A stretch of 64,000 nt of DNA from Bacteroidales bacterium (GTDB lineage: Bacteria > Bacteroidota > Bacteroidia > Bacteroidales > Muribaculaceae). Positions 17,080 through 25,162 of this stretch are shown here, piece by piece (position 1 is the stretch's first letter; every line of letters begins with the position of its first letter). Location: the NCBI GenBank assembly GCA_014800895.1, contig JAAVFG010000040.1:36520-100519 (forward strand). Direction: 5' to 3'. The notes beneath the pieces are model-generated. The model did no database searches and had not been told where the DNA came from. It saw nothing but the letters and a program-made list of their open reading frames with translations. The position numbers and the translations under genes were made by a program.

Positions 17080-17724
17080 TTAATGACTGCCGTAAGATTT
17101 GGTATGTCGCGCCTTCCATCTCCTCAGAAATAGGATATATCCTGTTATGGGGAGTGAGGTGCCGATCAAGACTGCTGCAAGCCAAAGAAGTCGGGAAAGA
17201 AATCCCCACCAACTTCCCACATGAAGAGCATGGAGAGTATGGAATAATACCCCTGTATCGGATGCCGCAAAAAGCGAATAGACCATCTCGCCATACCATC
17301 CGAAACACCAGGTAAGGCAGGTCAGAATCATTATCAATAACGGTATGCCGCTCCAGAACCCTCCGGAATTGTGCAGTCCGGTAAGCAAATCAGGAAAATT
17401 GAAACCAAGATTTTTTCTTATGCCGGTCCATATGCTTTTATTCTGCTTTCTTAACGAACGGCATAACGCTGTCGTCCGCTGTCCCCAGATAATATATCCG
17501 CTTATGATCTCTATCAAGGCTAAAAGAGCAGATATACTAATTATCCATTTCCCCGCCTCCCCTATAAGGAAGGAGGTGTGAAAAGACTTTGCAAATTTGA
17601 ACACCGGAGCATATGAATTAAATATTTTTCCGAGCACTATCACAAGCCCGGAGAAGCATAAAAACATAAAGGACAGACCTATGGCAAGGCCTGTCCATTT
17701 ATGTATCATTCTGATAGTATGCAT
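17080..17724 (-). CDS. PepSY-associated membrane protein, short form
   Basis: 214-residue protein with about four transmembrane helices. It begins MHTIRMIHKWTGLAIG, the RxxHxWxG opening of PepSY-associated membrane proteins, and has further membrane-proximal histidines in SFHTSFL, TGLHNSGG and TLHALHVGS that could bind haem. The PepSY ectodomain of full-length relatives (iron or flavin reductases) is absent. It lies 9 bases downstream of the flavodoxin lipoprotein gene, so the pair is an operon. This suggests electron transfer across the membrane to the exported flavodoxin (inference). Confidence 0.82.
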   Translation of the reverse strand: MHTIRMIHKWTGLAIGLSFMFLCFSGLVIVLGKIFNSYAPVFKFAKSFHTSFLIGEAGKWIISISALLALIEIISGYIIWGQRTTALCRSLRKQNKSIWTGIRKNLGFNFPDLLTGLHNSGGFWSGIPLLIMILTCLTWCFGWYGEMVYSLFAASDTGVLFHTLHALHVGSWWGFLSRLLWLAAVLIGTSLPITGYILFLRRWKARHTKSYGSH

Positions 17725-17733
17725 TAGCTTATA

Positions 17734-18321
17734 TTATTTTTTCAATGATTCCACCCATTTATTGAACGTTTTCTTTGAAGTCACATTCAGAATAGCTCCC
17801 TCTGTGAAGTGATAATTGGGATAGGCTGCCTTAAGGGCTTCAAAACTCGGAGTCAATCCGCTGGAATGAGCTGTTCCAAACACTACAATCTTCTTATCAG
17901 TGAAATCATGGGAATCAAGATAAGTATAGACTACTAACGGAGCCTTATCCCACCACACCGGAAAACCGAGATAGATTGTGTCGTAAGGACCCGTACCGAC
18001 ACCTTTCTTGATGGCGGGACGCATCTCCGGATTCTTATTCTCCATAGAGCTTCGGGAGTTATCATTCTCATAATCCAGGTCCTCATCCGTATACGCCTTT
18101 TCAGGCTCAATCTGATATAGTATTCCACCGGTAGCCTCAGCCACTTCCTTAGCGGCCTTGGCAGTAGTACCGGTAGCCGAAAAGTATGCTACCAATACCT
18201 TTGTGTCAGCTTTAACCGCAGCACCTGTATCCTTACCGCTCTCCTCGGCAGCTTTTCCACCTCCACAAGATGAAAAGGTCACCCCTGCTGCCATCAAACA
18301 CATAAATAAAAATTTCTTCAT
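17734..18321 (-). CDS. Flavodoxin-fold lipoprotein
   Basis: 195 residues. A lipoprotein signal (FLFMCLMAAGVTFSSCGGG, lipobox cysteine about 19) is followed by a short Ala/Glu linker. The flavodoxin domain has the phosphate-binding loop YFSATGTTAKAA, the region YDTIYLGFPVWWDKAPLVV and a C-terminal GTAHSSGL motif. It resembles the Flavodoxin_4 group. Cytoplasmic relatives carry electrons or reduce quinones, but this one has an export signal, so FMN would have to be bound outside the inner membrane. It is first gene of a pair with a PepSY-type membrane protein. A TAAATTTA box about 30 bases upstream is a possible promoter element. Confidence 0.88.
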   Translation of the reverse strand: MKKFLFMCLMAAGVTFSSCGGGKAAEESGKDTGAAVKADTKVLVAYFSATGTTAKAAKEVAEATGGILYQIEPEKAYTDEDLDYENDNSRSSMENKNPEMRPAIKKGVGTGPYDTIYLGFPVWWDKAPLVVYTYLDSHDFTDKKIVVFGTAHSSGLTPSFEALKAAYPNYHFTEGAILNVTSKKTFNKWVESLKK

Positions 18322-18404
18322 AATTCTGTCTCTTTAATTCTATGTAAATTTAGTTTAATTTTTCTATTCTACAAAATCTCCCTCTGTTATATATTAATGA
18401 TAAA

Positions 18405-18438
18405 ACATAGAGAGACTTCCCCCTTCGGAAGCCTCTCT
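18405..18438 (-). terminator. Probable terminator after the GH57 gene
   Basis: A 12-base stem with one mismatch (agagaggcttcc / ggaagtctctct on the minus strand) and a 6-base loop. Only a short T-rich tail (atgtttta) follows. Confidence 0.55.
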
Positions 18439-18489
18439 TCTGATAAATTTTGGCGTATAGGTCTATATTTATTTCCTTCTTGGTGGTGA

Positions 18490-19947
18490 TTATTCTTTCT
18501 TCGCTGCCTTACGAGAGGCTCGCTTCTTGGGAGCTTCCTCCTTATCATCACTCTTCTTTGCAGCCGACTTGCGTGTGGCTTTCTTCGGAGCCTCCTTCTT
18601 TGTTGCCGCTTTAGTCTTACTCTTTGTGGCAGAAGCACTATCATTTTCAGAGGCGTCGTTCTCATCAAGATTTAGGAGATTGGTGCGTAACGACTTATTC
18701 TCCTTCTTAAGCGACTCTATCTCGGAAGATTGATTACGGATAGTGAGAAGCAATGAGTTGAGTTCCTCATTCTCGATATCCGCAGGGAATTGCTCCTCCA
18801 CTCTTACCAGGAAGTCAGCAAGCACATTCATATAATTAGTGAATGCAGCAAATGGTGAGTCGTAGGGCGAGAAGGCGTTATTTTTTGTACTCATATAGTA
18901 GAAGTGGTCGCTGCTCTGCAAATATTCCCAATCCTGCTTGAGACGACGGTCAGTGACCATGCTTACACGCTCGGCTACTCCATAAAGCTTGTTTAAAGCC
19001 TCCCGTTGCAACTCATTTCCCATCCATGCCGAAACATCGCGCGCCTCGTCAATATCGGAAATAGGGTGCATTACTGCTATCTCGCCTACCGGCTTTAATT
19101 TTGCAACTACATCCGAAGGAGTGGTGAATTCAATCCCCTTCTCCTTTCCGAATTGAGGAAGAGCCTTCATGAAATCAAAGATACCGGTGGATGCAGGAAG
19201 GAATGTGCCGAACACATCCATACTGAGATAAAGATTCACCACCTGTTCTGTCTCGGGAAGAGAAGCGATCCAATTGACATACTTATCAGCGGTAAGAGGA
19301 TACTCGTCCCATTCGGGATTATTGAAATTCATTGAGATATCCTCTGCTAATTTATCATTAGTGAGCAGAAGTTTCAGATCAGGGGCGGTCGCCGCGCTAT
19401 ACACATAATTGGGAGATTTCCAGCCGAGCACATGTTTTGCGCCATCTGTAAGACAGGTGTCAAATCCCATACTCTTTATAAGGAGAGCTATATCATCATC
19501 ATAGATAAGCTCCGTATTGGCAAATACTTTGGGTCGTTTGCCAAAAAGGGTCTGCACCAGATCATCATGCATCTTCACCTCCCGAAGAAATTCCTCCGGA
19601 TCCTCAAGGGAAGCAAGAGAATGGGCGTAAGTGCCTGAAAGAAATTCCACGCAACCGGTGTCGGCAAGCTGACGAAGCTTATCTATAACCTCCGGCACAT
19701 AATTCTGGAGCTGCTCGATCGCCGTGCCTGAAATAGCGATGGCACATTTGAATGATCCGTTACTCCTCTCTATCATATCGAGAAGAGTATTTGCCATCGG
19801 AAGATAAGAATTTTCGGCAAGACGTGTTATGATATCATCATCTGCAAAGTCATCATAATAATAATGATCATTACCGATATCAAAGAAACGATATCGTTTC
19901 AGACGATATGGCTGATGTATCGTGAAGTAGAAACAAACTGATTTCAT
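18490..19947 (-). CDS. Glycoside hydrolase family 57-like protein with a histone-like C-terminal tail
   Basis: 485 residues. The GH57 catalytic barrel fills about residues 1-390, with motif 1 at HQPYR, a motif-2-like ISGTAIEQL and the nucleophile region VFANTELIYDD holding a glutamate. In the acid/base region, where active relatives read DYETFGEH or similar, this protein has YLSMDVFGTF, so the expected Asp aligns with Ser. It may therefore be one of the inactive alpha-amylase-like GH57 proteins. A short coiled coil follows (SSEIESLKKENKSLRTNLL), then about 70 residues of Lys/Ala/Ser-rich tail (KKEAPKKATRKSAAKK) like histone H1. There is no signal peptide. It is the last gene of the glycogen cluster. 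Confidence 0.88.
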   Translation of the reverse strand: MKSVCFYFTIHQPYRLKRYRFFDIGNDHYYYDDFADDDIITRLAENSYLPMANTLLDMIERSNGSFKCAIAISGTAIEQLQNYVPEVIDKLRQLADTGCVEFLSGTYAHSLASLEDPEEFLREVKMHDDLVQTLFGKRPKVFANTELIYDDDIALLIKSMGFDTCLTDGAKHVLGWKSPNYVYSAATAPDLKLLLTNDKLAEDISMNFNNPEWDEYPLTADKYVNWIASLPETEQVVNLYLSMDVFGTFLPASTGIFDFMKALPQFGKEKGIEFTTPSDVVAKLKPVGEIAVMHPISDIDEARDVSAWMGNELQREALNKLYGVAERVSMVTDRRLKQDWEYLQSSDHFYYMSTKNNAFSPYDSPFAAFTNYMNVLADFLVRVEEQFPADIENEELNSLLLTIRNQSSEIESLKKENKSLRTNLLNLDENDASENDSASATKSKTKAATKKEAPKKATRKSAAKKSDDKEEAPKKRASRKAAKKE

Positions 19948-19983
19948 ATCCTTACTTTTTATAATTATCCTTATTCCAAAATT

Positions 19984-20023
19984 TCCCCTCTCTTTCCTCT
20001 CTACTCTCTCCTCTCTCCCCTAT
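19984..20023. repeat. Polypyrimidine/polypurine tract between GT4 and GH57 genes
   Basis: About 40 bases of almost pure C/T on the plus strand (tctctttcctctctactctc). The GH57 leader on the minus strand is therefore purine-rich with repeated GAGAGG and GGAG motifs. Confidence 0.7.
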
Positions 20024-20081
20024 TCATTGTTATCAGGATGAATCGGTGAGTGAGCTACAGCTCGATTATGAGAGTAAGAAG

Positions 20082-21347
20082 TTATTTCCTTTTAGCCAAG
20101 ACATCTTTATAAATATCTATCACTTTTTTTCCGGCTTTTTCCCATGTGATGCCATGTATCTCCTCTATCCCTCGGTTCCGAAGAGAATTATGGAGAGCCG
20201 GGTAAGAGATAAGAGCATGCATTGCATCCGCCATAGCATCGATATCCCAGTAATCGGTCTTGATTACATTTTCCAATATTTCGGCGCATCCGCTCTGTTT
20301 GGAGATAATGGAAGGCACTCCCATCTCCATCGCTTCAAGGGGAGAGATGCCGAAAGGCTCGGAAACAGATGGCATCACATATACATCCGAATCGCGGAAC
20401 ATCTGATACACCTCCTTACCACGCAGGAAACCGGTGAAATGAAAGCGGTCGGCTATTCCTCTCTTGGCTGCCAATTTTATCATCGCCTCCTCCATATCTC
20501 CCCCTCCTGCCATTACGAAGCGGACATTCTTATTCTTCTGCAATACCTTTGCGGCTGCTTCAACAAAGTATTCCGGTCCCTTCTGCATTGTGATTCGACC
20601 TAAGAATGTGATGACCTTATCTTTACTGTCGCGTTTCTTGAGATTAAGCAATTCATCGCTTAAAGGGATAACGGCATTATGGACAGTAGTCACCTTTGCC
20701 GGATCAATACCATATTTATCTATGACAGTGCGCCGTGTAAGTTCGGAGACCGTGATGATATGGTCGGCATTCATCATTCCATCTTTCTCAATGGCGAAAA
20801 CCGTTGGATTCGGCTTCCCGCGTGAGCGGTCGAACTCGGAGGCATGCACATGGATTACGAGTGGCTTGCCGGTGACATTCTTGGCATGTATTCCGGCAGG
20901 ATAAGTAAGCCAGTCATGCGAATGGATAATATCGAAATCAACCGTTCTCGCTATTACGCCTGCCACAATCGAGTAGTTATTGATCTCCTCAAGTATATTA
21001 TCAGGATAGCGTCCTGAGAAATCTATACATCCGAGATCATTTAGCTTCATGTAATTGAAGTCGGCATATATATGGTCGCGTAGATCGAAGTAAAGCTGTG
21101 GATCCATCACATTGCCTATGCGGCTCTGCACATAATCCCAGTTTACATCACGCCATGCCACGGGGGTATTGCAAGCTCCTATTATGCGTGCAAACCCTTT
21201 CTCTTCATCTCCATAAGGCTTTGGGATTACGAAAGTGATATCCATATCTCCATTGTTGAACATCCCCTTTGTAAGACCATAGCTCGCTGTCCCTAATCCT
21301 CCTAAGATATGGGGAGGAAACTCCCATCCAAACATTAATGCTTTCAT
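20082..21347 (-). CDS. Glycosyltransferase family 4, glycogen synthase-like
   Basis: 421-residue GT-B enzyme probably extending alpha-1,4-glucan from a nucleotide sugar. It opens MFGWEFPPHILGGLGTASYG, the donor-side loop of the GT4/GT5 group. The GT4 C-terminal domain has ITFLGRITMQKGPEYF and the EX7E-type sequence SVSEPFGISPLEAMEMGVP. It lacks a signal peptide. It lies 5 bases downstream of the debranching enzyme gene and upstream of the GH57 gene, an arrangement found in Bacteroides. The context supports a role in glycogen synthesis rather than capsule sugar transfer. Confidence 0.92.
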   Translation of the reverse strand: MKALMFGWEFPPHILGGLGTASYGLTKGMFNNGDMDITFVIPKPYGDEEKGFARIIGACNTPVAWRDVNWDYVQSRIGNVMDPQLYFDLRDHIYADFNYMKLNDLGCIDFSGRYPDNILEEINNYSIVAGVIARTVDFDIIHSHDWLTYPAGIHAKNVTGKPLVIHVHASEFDRSRGKPNPTVFAIEKDGMMNADHIITVSELTRRTVIDKYGIDPAKVTTVHNAVIPLSDELLNLKKRDSKDKVITFLGRITMQKGPEYFVEAAAKVLQKNKNVRFVMAGGGDMEEAMIKLAAKRGIADRFHFTGFLRGKEVYQMFRDSDVYVMPSVSEPFGISPLEAMEMGVPSIISKQSGCAEILENVIKTDYWDIDAMADAMHALISYPALHNSLRNRGIEEIHGITWEKAGKKVIDIYKDVLAKRK

Positions 21348-21352
21348 ATTTC

Positions 21353-23317
21353 TCAGTCGGTTTGTGCGGTTAGAAGTTTATTCATCTCTTTCACTGTCTT
21401 GAGGGTGCGGAGTATCTCGCCTACATTCTTTGCGGTGCTGACTGCTCCTCTTCCTGTGAATGGCGGATTGCCGTCGTACATCTCCGACAGCGAGCCGATG
21501 CATCCCTCGGTCATCTCATCCTCATATCCGATCAGCATCCTCTCGATGAAGGATAATCCGCTCACTCCAAACACCTTGAAGTAAGCATCGGCATAGAAAC
21601 CGAAGAGCCAGGGTCGCGCCGGTCCCTGATGCACGGCATACTCGCGCTGTATCGGGTCGCCCAAGTATTCTGGATGATAAGCATAACTCTTGGGCGAAAG
21701 TGAACGCAGGCCTTTCGGAGTAAGAAGCTCACGGGTACAGAGGTCCAATACTTTCTTACGCTGCCGACGGTCAAGGGGTGAATAGTCAAGACCTATTGCT
21801 ATTGCCATATTCGGGCGCACTTCAAGATCGGTATACGTTCCGTTGACATAGTCGTAGAGATAGCCGTAGTCATTAAGGAAGGTTGCGATAAACGACTCTT
21901 TGATTTTTTCAGCCAATACATCAAGATCTCCCTTATATCCCTCTTCCGCCTGATCATGCTCCAAGAGTGAGCTTAGAAATTTCACTGCGTTATACCATAG
22001 TGCATTAAATTCCAGAATATAACCACTTCTCGGGATAATGGGTTTGCCGTTTATGGAGGCGGACAGCCATGTCACCGGGCTCTTATCGCCTTCCGAAGAG
22101 AGTAGTCCGTTCTCTTCAAGTCTCAGATTCTTAATCTTTCCATGGCGAATAGCTTCAATCAGATATCTTACATCTTCTCCATATCTCTCTTTGCAGATAT
22201 TGATATCTTTGTTTTTACGATATTGCTGAATTGCCCAGATAGTCCAAAGGGGTATATCGGGAAGGTCTATCTCCCCGATTGTGCGGTCGGTCTCTCCGGT
22301 ATCTATGTAACGACGGAGAGCTTTAAGGAATGTTGCAAGAATTTCATGATAGTCCTCTTCATGGTTTATACCGAGCGTACATCCGGGAAGGGCTATTAGT
22401 TCATCTCTGCCCCGCACGTTATACCACGGATAACCTGCCATGATATACATCCCTTTATCATTTTTCAGATAAAACTGCTTTGCAGAATTCTTAAGGCAGT
22501 TAAAGAAACTTGTGCGGCATGTGCGCGATTCCAGCTCCTTATCATATATCTTTTCAAAATCCCGTGGGTCACATTCAAATGTGGATGCAGAGAAAATGAT
22601 GGATTCCCCTTTCTTGATAGGCAGCTCAAAATAGCCGGGCACCCAGAGGTCTTCTTTATATGGTATACCTCTTACTTTATCTTTCACATATTCGATGCCG
22701 TTATACCAGTGCCCGTCATTCACCCATTCAACAGGCTTGTTGAATTGCATATAGAGCTCAGGATAGCCTTCATATAGACAAGTCGCAATACCATTCTCCA
22801 CCCTCTTTATTTCGGTATTGATTCTGTCATTCTGAATACAGAGATCATTGGCATTACGGAAGGCAAGGAAAGGACGGAAACGGAGGAATGTATCTGAATG
22901 TGCCTCTTTAAGAGTGTATTTTATGAGGATACGGTTTTCATGGGAAATAAATACTTTCTCTTTTGTCAGTATCACTCCTCCCACACGGAAGGTCATCACC
23001 GGAACGTTCTCGCAGTTGAATTCCCTGATATACTTATGACCGTTCGGACTGAACACACCGTCGCCATATTGATGGAGTCCGAGATTAAAGGGAGCGCCGT
23101 GCTGTATCACTGACTCATCGAGCGATGACAACAGCACATGAGCTTTATCATCCATCTCTGGAATCGGTATCACCAATAGTCCGTGCTGCTTCCGGGTATT
23201 GCATCCTACAATCGTCGTGCAGTGATAGGCTCCCGACTTATTGGTGCGGAGCATCTCCTTCGGTAGGCTCTGCTCCAGATTGATCATAAGGTTCTTGTCA
23301 AATTTAAGATAACTCAT
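21353..23317 (-). CDS. Glycogen debranching enzyme (amylo-alpha-1,6-glucosidase)
   Basis: Probably hydrolyses alpha-1,6 branch points of glycogen. The N-terminal beta domain (LRTNKSGAYHCTTIVGCNTR, GLLVIPIPEMDDK) is followed by the GH133 (alpha/alpha)6-barrel with YPWYNVRGRDELIALPG and a C-terminal HQGPARPWLFGFYADAYF. The ORF track starts at 23392, but the start MSYLKFDKN at 23317 is chosen. It matches the usual N-terminus of relatives as recalled, and the 25 residues before it (two Cys pairs, basic) look untypical. That gives 654 residues. First gene of the glycogen operon, with a promoter about 155 bases upstream. Confidence 0.92.
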   Translation of the reverse strand: MSYLKFDKNLMINLEQSLPKEMLRTNKSGAYHCTTIVGCNTRKQHGLLVIPIPEMDDKAHVLLSSLDESVIQHGAPFNLGLHQYGDGVFSPNGHKYIREFNCENVPVMTFRVGGVILTKEKVFISHENRILIKYTLKEAHSDTFLRFRPFLAFRNANDLCIQNDRINTEIKRVENGIATCLYEGYPELYMQFNKPVEWVNDGHWYNGIEYVKDKVRGIPYKEDLWVPGYFELPIKKGESIIFSASTFECDPRDFEKIYDKELESRTCRTSFFNCLKNSAKQFYLKNDKGMYIMAGYPWYNVRGRDELIALPGCTLGINHEEDYHEILATFLKALRRYIDTGETDRTIGEIDLPDIPLWTIWAIQQYRKNKDINICKERYGEDVRYLIEAIRHGKIKNLRLEENGLLSSEGDKSPVTWLSASINGKPIIPRSGYILEFNALWYNAVKFLSSLLEHDQAEEGYKGDLDVLAEKIKESFIATFLNDYGYLYDYVNGTYTDLEVRPNMAIAIGLDYSPLDRRQRKKVLDLCTRELLTPKGLRSLSPKSYAYHPEYLGDPIQREYAVHQGPARPWLFGFYADAYFKVFGVSGLSFIERMLIGYEDEMTEGCIGSLSEMYDGNPPFTGRGAVSTAKNVGEILRTLKTVKEMNKLLTAQTD

Positions 23318-23472
23318 GACTATATGCTTATTACAGGTTTTACATTTTAAGGTTCTTCCTCTGCTGGAAAAATTACCGGAGAGAGTTTTCATTGTTCTGT
23401 CAAAACTATCGTATTGACCATTAATGATGGATAGCCTTGACTTTATAGATTCGCTTTAGTCTCCGATTGTTA

Positions 23473-23503
23473 CAAAGTTAGAATTTTGTTTTAATAATTC
23501 CAA
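23473..23503 (-). promoter_or_regulatory. Promoter of the glycogen operon, in a 352-base gene-free stretch
   Basis: Minus strand: TTG (23501-23503), 20-base spacer, TAACTTTG (23473-23480). The stretch 23318-23669 holds this promoter, a leader of about 150 bases and the nuoN terminator; nothing else was recognised in it. Confidence 0.7.
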
Positions 23504-23608
23504 CCTTGTAAATGATGTTTTGCAATATCTTTTTCGCATATACATCTTTTTTAATATCCTTTGCAACATTTCTGGTATCCCCTGTTTTACACCCTTATAA
23601 TTGTAACA

Positions 23609-23640
23609 AAAGAGGGAGGTCTTTGGTAAGACCTCCCTGC
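23609..23640 (-). terminator. Intrinsic terminator of the nuo-atp array
   Basis: Perfect 10-base stem gggaggtctt / aagacctccc with a 4-base loop, followed on the minus strand by ctcttttgtt. It lies about 30 bases after nuoN. Confidence 0.88.
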
Positions 23641-23669
23641 ATATAAAAATGTTAAATTAACTTTCCTGA

Positions 23670-25130
23670 TCAAATCAAAATTCCATAGGCTGCTTTCACT
23701 GCCTCGTAACAGTAGTCGTAGATGTAAGGAACGAGTCCGAAGAATACGATTCCTGCCACACAGATCCAAAGCGCGATTCGTTCGCCGCATGTACTCTTGA
23801 ATGATTCCACCTTTGCATCGCCGGGTGTGATCCACATTGCTTTCACTACCAATAGATAGTAGTAGAGCGAAATGATTGTATTGATAAGGGCGATCAGCAC
23901 AAGCATGTAGAGTGCCATTGAGCCGGTTGATGTCACTGATGTAAAGATAAGAATCTTACTGAAGAACCCTGCAAAGGGAGGAATACCTGCCAAGGAAAAC
24001 ATTGCCAATGTCATGGCGAATGATAGCCAGGGGTTTGACTTGTGAAGACCGGCATAATCATCCATGCTTACCATACCTGTCTTATTCTCGATACTCGAGA
24101 TTACTGCGAAGGCTCCGAGGTTGCTGACAATGTAAACGAAGATGTAATACATCATTGAAGCAAGTCCGAAGTTGCCTGCCATTACGCCAAGCATGATATA
24201 ACCTGCCTGAGAGATTGAAGAGAATGCCATGAAGCGCTTCATATTTCTCTGACGCATTGCGAAAAGGTTACCTACAGTGATGGTAAGAATAATCACTGCA
24301 TACATCATCCATTCCCAGAGATCGCTGTATAAAGCGCCGAACACCTGGACAAAGATAATGAAGAAAGCAAAAGCAGCTGCTCCCTTGGATATTACAGAGA
24401 GGTAGCTTGTGATGGCTGTGGGTGCTCCCTGATATACGTCTGCCGTCCAGAGATGGAAAGGCACAAGCGAGAGCTTGAAACCGATACCGGCAAGCACAAA
24501 GCTTATCGCTACAATGAGAAAACCGCTTCTTGAGCCGCCTGCCAATGACGCCGCGATATCATTGAAATAGAGCGAACCGCCTGAAAGTGCGTAAACATAT
24601 GAGAGACCTACCATCAGGATTGCTGAGGAGAATACAGCAGTCATGATATATTTGATAGCTGCCTCATGGCTCTCATATTTCTTCTTATTGAATGCCACCA
24701 TCGCAGCGAGAGGAAGCGATGCTGATTCAAGACCGATGATGAAGAGAAGAAAATGACGGGCGGATATCATCAGATACATTCCGAAGAGTGTGACAAGAAT
24801 CAACTCATAAAATTCACCCTTGCGTATCACCATATCATCGCTTTCCACCCATTGGGCTGACTGAAGGAATACGATGAACACACCGATATTAAGGATTGCC
24901 TTCATTGCCTTGCAGGCATTGTCATCTACATACATCCCGCCAAAGATAGCTTCTCCGCATGAGGGAATAAGCCAAATGGCTACTGTCGCCAACCCGAAAA
25001 GGACAGTGGTCAGGGGAGTCAGGAATTTCTTCTGGCCCTCTCCGCTGAATGTATCACACAGGAAGACGATCAGGAACAGACCCAGAATTATGAGCTCGGG
25101 CAACATTGCCCCAAATTGTGAATAATCCAT
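23670..25130 (-). CDS. nuoN: NADH-quinone oxidoreductase-type complex I, subunit N
   Basis: Antiporter-like proton-pumping subunit in the membrane arm, 486 residues with about 14 helices. Typical sequences are RHFLLFIIGLESASLPLAAM, SLVPFHLWTADVYQGAPTAI (broken-helix lysine region) and FSLAGIPPFAGFFSKI. It is the last gene of the array: nuoM ends 32 bases upstream and the terminator follows. The family-typical charged residues in the membrane appear kept. Confidence 0.95.
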   Translation of the reverse strand: MDYSQFGAMLPELIILGLFLIVFLCDTFSGEGQKKFLTPLTTVLFGLATVAIWLIPSCGEAIFGGMYVDDNACKAMKAILNIGVFIVFLQSAQWVESDDMVIRKGEFYELILVTLFGMYLMISARHFLLFIIGLESASLPLAAMVAFNKKKYESHEAAIKYIMTAVFSSAILMVGLSYVYALSGGSLYFNDIAASLAGGSRSGFLIVAISFVLAGIGFKLSLVPFHLWTADVYQGAPTAITSYLSVISKGAAAFAFFIIFVQVFGALYSDLWEWMMYAVIILTITVGNLFAMRQRNMKRFMAFSSISQAGYIMLGVMAGNFGLASMMYYIFVYIVSNLGAFAVISSIENKTGMVSMDDYAGLHKSNPWLSFAMTLAMFSLAGIPPFAGFFSKILIFTSVTSTGSMALYMLVLIALINTIISLYYYLLVVKAMWITPGDAKVESFKSTCGERIALWICVAGIVFFGLVPYIYDYCYEAVKAAYGILI

Positions 25131-25162
25131 TGTTATTGTCTATTATAATTCTGAATTGTCGA

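Noticed and set aside
18387-18668. Minus-strand 93-aa Arg-rich ORF at the end of the GH57 gene
   Set aside because: Frame-shifted reading of the Lys/Ala-rich tail; the Arg richness follows from the repeated AAG/GCC codons.
20046-20603. Plus-strand ORF of 185 aa antisense to the GT4 gene
   Set aside because: Shadow of the glycosyltransferase frame, no recognisable domain.
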